Part shown: positions 57,401 through 64,000 of the stretch, in pieces | How positions within the stretch are numbered: position 1 is the stretch's first letter | Layout of the letters: the number at the start of each line of letters is the position of its first letter | From: Lactarius indigo | Lineage: Eukaryota; Basidiomycota; Agaricomycetes; Russulales; Russulaceae | Length of the DNA: 64,000 bases | NCBI GenBank assembly: GCA_025766275.1 | Contig: JAFKAC010000009.1 | Location: forward strand, 496,001-560,000 | Reading direction: 5' to 3' | Made by a program: the position numbers and the translations under genes | Notes under the pieces: generated by a model | Seen by the model: only the letters and a program-made list of their open reading frames with translations | Told to the model about the DNA's origin: nothing | Databases searched by the model: none

Positions 57401-58328
57401 TTGGGTGACTATGAGGAATATGACCATATGGATGATCTTGGAGATCCTGAAGATACAGATGATGATCATTCAGCCCATGCCTCCATCCGTCCTACTCCGC
57501 AAGCACTGGATGGATCTGGGATGGATGCAACTAATCCTGAGGACTTTCCGGTCCTCCTCCCATCTTCCCTTGGATGGGAATGGTGTGTTAGGCATGGTTT
57601 CCAATCCCTTGCTGGAAAGGAGGTACAGCTACGCCATGCTCAAGCTAGTGAATCCATTCATGGAATCCGCCTCGCTCTTGGATTTAAATCCGCTCTGTTC
57701 TGCACTCAGGTACGACCTGCTCACACACAACAGACAAAGACCCGCGCCTGGAATGCCATACACAGTGTTGACACTAATGTCCGTGAGCATGCCCGCATAT
57801 ATAGCATGGCACGGGATGCCTATAGGAAGCTCCGCAAAGCTGTACCCATTCCACAGGACCTCCCGAAGCTCCATTCAAAGGATCTCCGTGTAGCAACATT
57901 GGTCCTTGGATCACAACAAGTAGGACAGCGGAATACACAACAATCCTGGATCTGGGGCTTTGGCAATACCACTGAAGATGATGGAACATGGATGGATGAT
58001 TGTATGTGCTCCATTGAATTCTATATTCATGTGCTCATATATTCATACAGTTGAAAGGGTTCACTGGCTCCGTGCAAGGGCACAGTTTGAGCGGTGGTCA
58101 GAGGAACAAGACAGCATCCATAATGAAGCTAAATGGATCCCAGCATACTTCCATTCCAAAGCAGAGACATGGAAGAAACTCATGATCATTGCTGCACAAG
58201 GTTCATTAAAGGGGCATCAAGCATATGCATCATACCAGATGCATGCATGGGAGGGACTTTCCAGAAGCTCTGTAAAGGCTCTTACTCCGATTACTGATGC
58301 TCCATTGAAGCACTGTAAGATGAAATGA
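54455..58328 (+). CDS. KDZ transposase with CxC2-type cysteine cluster
   Basis: About ten exons join in frame: 54455-54760, 54812-55111, 55162-55659, 55716-55906, 55959-56121, 56169-56311, from 56375 onward, then exons around 56820-57015, 57065-57170, 57230-58005 and 58055-58328. Exon 2 encodes the CxC2-like cluster (CSMCTSSMQIKCSDC, CKECC, FGHDGRPCP). Then TVVNQTGVFDMDVLFCIC, NLECKTTAQQYYSKL, FCPACPQPGINLP, the catalytic-core motifs MDGNFSAEHM, DVTGIGATACCHGFFVP, VVDFQKGER, YDIMCQYG, HGHQDSC and VDGEIIETLWAPLN, and a C-terminal region (GWEWCVRHGF, RARAQFERWSEEQ). These are family signatures of basidiomycete KDZ transposases. No nonsense or frameshift change was found, so the gene may be active; it would act in the nucleus on the element's terminal repeats. 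Confidence 0.88.
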
Positions 58329-58796
58329 GATTGCTTGTCCTGATTCATGTATTCCTCCTATAGTACATATCAATTGACATAAGTGTTTGGTTCTTGCAAA
58401 TGAAATGAATGGCTTTTCTCGAACCCCCCGATCCCCTCTCATATATATCCATTTGCCTGTGACAGGAATTAAGCGGAGGTCCGCTTTTGGGCAATGCTGT
58501 TGGACTATCATTACAGCGGATTTCCCGACATGTATATTCTGAGTATGAACTATTAGTTATTAGCTATTTCCCCCAACACCGATCATCTATCATTATATAT
58601 TGACTTGCGATCAGATGTTCATTACTTGTCCAATATAATTATAGTTGTCTGATATGTATGCAATTTGCTGTACATATCTCAACAGGTGATCAATGATCTC
58701 ACACACCTAAACAGTGCTCACCCAGTCAAATATTTGAGTTCAAGAGCATCTCTGGATACCCTACATTATCATGGAACTATCCGCATGGATTTCCGA
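58329..58796. other. Non-coding part of the KDZ right arm
   Basis: Transposase 3' flank. Contains the perfect palindrome AAGCGGAGGTCCGCTT (58471-58486) and a related word at 58514. No gene. Confidence 0.5.
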
Positions 58797-58943
58797 TTAT
58801 CTCCGACCCAGCCGGCGTCGGCTGGACTATCAATTATGGCGGAATCTCCGCCGTCGGCCGGCGCCGGCTGAGTATGAACTATTAAAGAATCTCACCGTTG
58901 GTTGGGGGTATCAATTACATAAGCCATCGCTATCCATTGGCTG
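58797..58943 (-). repeat. Right terminal inverted repeat of the KDZ element
   Basis: Inverted match to 45949-46100, including GGGTATCAATTACATAAGCC and the palindrome GGCGGAATCTCCGCC at 58838-58852. Followed by the second ATGCCTCC. Confidence 0.85.
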
Positions 58944-58951
58944 ATGCCTCC

Positions 58952-59988
58952 TGTTCTTATCCTACATCAAAGGCGGAGCAGTCAGCGAATGGGTATTATC
59001 CTTCCTGAACTGGCTCAATCGACAAATACAACGAGGGATCAGTCCCTACACTCCCGCACTCTGGGAAGCAGTTGCGGATGGCTTCAGCCAACGCTTTGAG
59101 AATACGCTAGAATGAGAACAAGCCCAAGCTATATTACGCAGAGGCTTTAAGATGGCGGGCGAGGACATTGACAAGTACGTCAACAACTTTGAACAGCTCG
59201 CACGGAAGGCTCATTATCGCCTCAACGAACTGCAAACTATTGACCTCTTTACGTCGGGTTTGCCCAAGGAACTTTTCAAGAATGCATTCCAGTTTGACGA
59301 CCCCGTCACGTTCGACGACTGGAAAAGAGCCATCCTCAAGCGGCAAAAGAACTACATACACCTTAAAGCAAGGCTCAACGAATATAAAAATACGACAACA
59401 CAGCCGAAGAAGCAAAGTGGCAACGCGGGATGGGCACTCCCACAAAACCTGCCACAAACTAACCTCTGGGCAATGGACACTTCAGCCGACCGCACCAAGG
59501 TGAGACTGGCCGGGTCCGAAGACATCGACTTCAACAAGCTACCACATCGCGACTGGCCCACGCCGCCGTTCCCGCCACGAGGAGGACCCGGAGCCAGAGG
59601 ACGAGGACGAGGGGGATCCCGAAGGGACCTAAGGAACGTTCTTTGCTATAATTGTCACGCTCCGGGACATCTCTCACGAAACTGTCCACACCCGCGCACC
59701 CAGCATCCATGGCCGACTACTCCAACCAGTAGCTGCATGACCGAAACCACTGGGTACCTCCAGGGACCTGTATCACAGTACGCGCCTTCACAATACGCAC
59801 CATCGTTGCCGGGATATATGTCGCCGGCGCCCAGTGTAACACCAGTGCCCCAAATCAACGCGACGAGCACAAAAATGGCCGGAGAACAGGCAAAGGAGTG
59901 GCTCACGCAGGTGGCTAATAGCATGGATGAGGTGAAGGACCTCATACTCCAAGACCTGTGGGGAAAAGAGGGTTTTCGGGACGCCTGA
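58952..59988 (+). pseudogene. Element D gag, second part
   Basis: Continues the capsid interrupted at 45948 (FLSYIKGGAVSEWVLSFL). One TGA (59113-59115) where element B has CGC. Then MAGEDIDKYVNNFEQLARKA, a linker and the zinc knuckle CYNCHAPGHLSRNC near 59643. Ends TGA 59986-59988 with the same two slippery heptamers as element B just before (59961-59976). Confidence 0.87.
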
Positions 59989-62900
59989 ACCCGTCAGTCT
60001 GGGTGAGGGCTTTACATTGTAATTCTGTAATCGTGACAACGCGCTATCGATCACTGCGAATTCCAGTGACTGTCCGAACGGAATATCAAATGACTGAAAC
60101 CAAAGTACTGGTCGACTCTGGAGCGACCGACAATTTCATCTGACCAAGTATGGCGAAACGGGCAGGAGTCCCAGTATACCCACTAGAAATGCCACGCAAG
60201 ATATGGAATATAGATAACACGGAAAACAAAGCTGGGTTAATCACTCATTACGTTAACCTAGAAGTAAAAACATGGGGACAGATAAAGAAGATGACCTTCC
60301 TAGTCACAGATCTTGGAAGTGAAGACATCGTACTTGGCTATCCCTGGCTCAGCGCCTTCGAGCCCACCATCCAGTGGGCTACGGCTACAATACATCCCGA
60401 TATGCAACCAGTCGTGCTAGCCACTACAGAAACGCTGCTCACAGCAACCGCCATTCGGGCCCTGACAGTGGCCAAAAAAGAAGACATCGCACGAGAACTG
60501 GAGGAAGAAACGTACGCCAGGGCCACTACTTCGACAGAATTGGCCATACAAGCAAAGCAACAACAAGCCACGATTGTGCTCCCCTCCGAATATGCCACAT
60601 TCAGTAAGCTGTTCAGCGAACAAGCCTCACACCGCTTCCCCCCAGCCCGGCCGTGGGACCACGCAATAGACTTTAAACCATCCGCGCCGGCCGCAATAGA
60701 CTGCAAAATATATCCCATGACGCAAAAAGAAGAAGGTGAACTCAAGGAGTTCTTAGATGAGAAATTAAAGCAGGGCTATTTACGCCCTTCCATCTCCCCG
60801 TATGCATCATCCTTCTTTTTCATCAAGAAGAAGGACGGGAAGCTACGACCGGTACAGGATTACCGGGTCATCAACTCGCACACTATTCGCAACCAGTACC
60901 CACTGCCGCTCATTCTCGACCTCATTCTCGACCTCAGTAACGCCCACATCTACACGAAACTCGATATTCGATGGGGCTACAACAACATACGCATTCGCGA
61001 CGGCGACCAAGCAAAGGCAGCATTCAAGACCAAATTCGGCCTCTTTGAACCCACGGTCATGTTCTTCGGCCTCACCAATTCCCCCGCAACCTTCCAAGCC
61101 ATGATGAACCACATCTATCGGGACACGATCGCAAAACATGAACGCCTCGGAACTACGATACGTGTCTACATGGATGACATTGGAATCGCCACTCATTTCA
61201 ATCATGATCTTGCAGCCCATACCGCGGCGGTACGCGACGTCCTCCGCATAGCAGAAGAGCACGACCTATACTTCAAACTGGAAAAATGTTTGTTCCACCA
61301 GCCGCGAATGGGGGTAATCCTTGAAAGGGGGGTAACTCGCATGGATCCCATAAAAGTTCAGGGCATCAAAGATTGGCCAACGCCCACGAAGGTTAAGGAC
61401 GTCCGATCCTTCCTCGGTTTCTGCAACTTTTACAGATTGTTCATTCGCGGCTTCGCCAATCACGCCAAACCACTTACCAGACTAACAAGAAAAGATGAAG
61501 AGTGGAGATGGACGAGCGAGGAGGATAAGGCATTCAACACGCTGAAAAGCCTCGTGACGGAAGAACCAGTCCTGGCGCATCCGGTACTTCAAGACCCGTT
61601 CGAACTAGAGGTCGACGCGTCAGGATACGCGGTGGGAGCCGTCCTGTTACAAAAAAAGTCTGACGGAAAGCAACACCCCATAGGTTACTACTCCGCAACA
61701 CTCACCGAAGCGGAGCGGAACTACAACATCTACGACCTGGAGCTGTTAGCGATCGTCAAAGCACTGAGAAATTGGAGGCCATTACTTGCAGGAGCCCCGC
61801 ACAAGATCAAGATCTACTCCGACCACCTCAATCTACAGTATTGGAAGTCACCGCAGAAGATTAGCTGACGAGTCGCCAGGGAAGTACTCGAACTCTCCAA
61901 GTACGACTTTGAGATTCACCACATTAAAGGAAAGAACAATGGAAGGGCGGACGCCCTATCGAGACGACCCGACTACGACCAAGGGGTTGAAGACAACAGC
62001 AAGGTTGTCGTTCTCCCTCCCGAGGTTTTCGTGAGAACCCTCAACACTGCGCGCACCTTTGTCACGAATCCGAATCTACAACAACCGCGCCACCAACAAG
62101 ACGAGGAAGTCATCAAGATGTGGGTGGACCCCCATCAGCTCAAGAAGATACAGGGAGAATGGTACAAGGATGGCAGGTTCGTGATAACCGGGCCCGCATC
62201 GACACACCGCGCACTGATACACGACCATCACGACCTACCAATACACGGCCATCCGGGAATCGCAAGAACCCAACGAATCCTGGAACGACACTACTGGTGG
62301 CCACGACTGCGACGGGACGTATGTGAATACGTGCAAGGATGCGCAGAATGCCAACGGAATAAGGTGAACACCCGACCCATACGGGCTGCCCTGCAGCCTA
62401 TCACGCCGATACTAGAAGCAACGCCGTTTTACACGGTGGCTATGGACTTCATCACGAAACTACCCCCGTCAAAGGGATACGATAGCATATTAACCGTCAC
62501 AGACCACGACTGCAGCAAGGCCTCGGTCTTTATTCCGTGCAAAGAGGAGATCACAGCAGAGGAAACGGCCGCCCTGTACGTAACTCACGTATTCAAACGC
62601 TTTGGATTACCACGCAAAATCATCAGTGATCGCAACCCGCGATTCACGTCCAAGTTCGCCCGAGAAGCATGCCGGATCCTAGGGATTCAGCAAAACATAT
62701 CAACGGCGTACCATCCATGCACTGACGGGCAGTCTGAAAGGACTAACCAATGGTTAGAACAGTACCTGCGCTTCTGGGTGAACGAGCGTCAAGACGACTG
62801 GACGGCTTATCTACCAATCGCCGAATTCACGCACAACAACTGGCTGCACGAACACACCAAGCAGTTGCCGTTTCAACTTCTGATGGGATATGATCCCCAA

Positions 62901-64000
62901 GCGGATTGGACTGATAAGCCATCCCCGATTCCCCTCGTAACCGCCCGGCTAACGCAGCTGAAAGAAGCTAGAGACAACGCCCAACGCCTCATAAAGAAGG
63001 CTCAGGAATCATGGGGGCGCAACAAAGATACGCCCAAGTTCAGCATCAACGACCTCGTGTGGCTTGAGGGCAAGCATCTTCGAACCAACCAACCTACGGC
63101 GAAATTAGCGGCGCCACGCCATGGGCCCTTTCAGGTAATACAGGTGATGTCCCCGTACAACTATTGATTGGAACTTCCCATGCAGTGGAGCATTCACCCA
63201 GTGTTCCACATCGATCTTCTCACCCCATACAAGCAAACCCTTTTACATGGGGAAAACTTCACACGACCACCGCCCGAATTGATAGACGGAGAAGAGGAAT
63301 ACGAGGTCGAGGCCATTCTAGACACTCGGCATTTCGGCAGAGGAAGACGCCTCCAATACCTCGTCAAATGGAAGGGGTATCCAGACTCGGAGAACCAGTG
63401 GGTCAACAAAGATGACATCTTTGCGCCAGAGGCGCTTCGCCTGTATCAGGAAACGCGAGCCCACAGCAAAAGAGATAAAGTGGGGGTTGTTCGGACGGAG
63501 GACAGTCATCCCCTTTTCATTCACTCCACCACTACTCTCACTCTCATGCCCACTTCTCCCCTGCGACATGTCACACAAGCGCAGCTCCTCGACTCCCTCG
63601 CAGAAGACGCCCGCGCCCTCTTGGCTGAGGATGACGACACCGAAGTTCCCAACACTCAGCTCACGCCATGGACACCTCTTGCGCCAGCAGAGGGGCCCAT
63701 CACCGCACAAGAATGGATCAACGTCATCACCAGATTCCCAGACCCAATGACTACCCCCGACGACGACCGAGCCATTGTCCACGTCTTCCGAGACGACCAC
63801 GGTCAGCGCGAACCCATCGCCACTATCCCCCCAAGCGATGACCTCATCGGCGTTCGCGGAGTTTTCCCGAGCAACGACCAGCGTTCAAGCGCTGATGGAG
63901 TACGAGTTGGAGGGGTGGAAGAGGGTAGCAGCAGCATGGCAGAAGGAGCAGTTGGACTCAGCAGTGGCCCGACTGAGGGAGATGCGCGAGTGTCAGCAGC
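59977..64000 (+). pseudogene. Element D pol: protease to chromodomain, partial
   Basis: The -1 frame relative to gag. Protease VDSGATDNFI near 60110, reverse transcriptase VYMDDIGIA near 61165, RNase H LEVDASGYAVGAVLLQ near 61610, integrase (HGHPGIARTQR, CAEC, AMDF, SDRNPRF, NQWLEQ) and chromodomain (YEVEAILDTRHFGR, LVKWKGYPDSENQW) near 63300-63450, then the post-chromodomain region to the edge. TGA stops at 60141-60143, 61866-61868 and 63165-63167. Compared with B, nine bases are missing near 61310, removing the DYL of the conserved DYLGVIL motif. SDRDPRF has become SDRNPRF. The copy is inactive. Confidence 0.88.

Larger units (their letters stand above)
45949..58943 (+). mobile_element. KDZ (Kyakuja-Dileera-Zisupton) DNA transposon, about 13 kb with cargo genes
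   Basis: ATGCCTCC occurs at 45941-45948 and 58944-58951, an 8-bp target duplication as expected for this superfamily. Long terminal inverted repeats (about 45949-46100 and 58797-58943) share GGCTTATGTAATTGATACCC and most following bases. Inside are two minus-strand genes, two plus-strand cargo genes and a plus-strand KDZ transposase. The enclosing gag frame is interrupted cleanly. No TET/JBP dioxygenase, which some basidiomycete KDZ elements carry, was recognised. Confidence 0.9.
44383..64000 (+). mobile_element. LTR retrotransposon D, split by the KDZ transposon and running off the right edge
   Basis: 5' LTR 44383-44899, gag first part to 45948, KDZ element 45949-58943, then gag second part and pol to the window end. 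The gag sequence joins smoothly (RRCLL then FLSYIKGG) once the KDZ element and one copy of ATGCCTCC are removed. Three pol stops and one gag stop show it was decaying. Confidence 0.9.

Noticed and set aside
45949..58943. TET/JBP dioxygenase among the KDZ cargo
   Set aside because: Known from some basidiomycete KDZ elements, but no iron-binding HxD...H pattern in a plausible fold was recognised in any of the four cargo genes.

Overview
The window reads as a repeat-rich block of an agaricomycete (mushroom-type basidiomycete) genome. The evidence is short 45-70 bp GT-AG introns, DUF6535 membrane proteins, a Tnp2/Plavaka-type transposase, chromodomain Ty3 retrotransposons and a KDZ transposon whose transposase carries a CxC2-type cysteine cluster. 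Species cannot be told from the sequence alone. No rRNA, tRNA or CRISPR was recognised.

Left part (1-24.8 kb). A minus-strand Ty3-type retrotransposon runs off the left edge (LTR 3510-3851, broken gag, pol). It cuts a DUF6535 gene, whose 5' end survives at 3852-4390. A small poly(A)-tailed retroposed insertion with a 14-bp target duplication follows (5541-5904). Then come two divergently transcribed DUF6535 genes (6470-9517 minus, 10632-13051 plus), a 222-bp tandem duplication, a C2-domain gene that looks like the front half of phosphatidylserine decarboxylase 2, a GPI-type aspartic protease, and a divergent pair of probable nuclear proteins (20524-23026 minus, 23168-23800 plus).

Right part (24.8-64 kb) is a nest of transposons. 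The host layer is a minus-strand Plavaka/Tnp2 transposase gene, visible at 24853-26670 and 42264-42762. It was hit twice. LTR element A (26671-42263) sits in it and itself contains LTR element B (32977-40671), which looks complete and recent. LTR element C (42763 onward) is the second hit. It contains LTR element D (44383 onward, running off the right edge), and D is split by a 13-kb KDZ DNA transposon (45949-58943) with long terminal inverted repeats, an 8-bp target duplication, an apparently intact multi-exon transposase and four cargo genes.

The most informative signals concern how the LTR elements work. All three LTR families carry a 10-11 nt block 33-34 nt after the TATA box that is the exact complement of the sequence just inside the 5' LTR. 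This is the arrangement of Tf1-type self-primed reverse transcription, and the paired bases differ between families while staying complementary. A second, inverted copy of the primer-binding block sits just before the inferred RNA start in every family. All five gag genes appear to start at GTG with no usable ATG upstream. B and D have two in-frame slippery heptamers at the gag/pol junction. A conserved unexplained protein region with coiled coils follows the chromodomain. Nearly all premature stops are TGA, often where a sister copy has an arginine CGN codon, pointing to CpG deamination as the main force eroding these copies.
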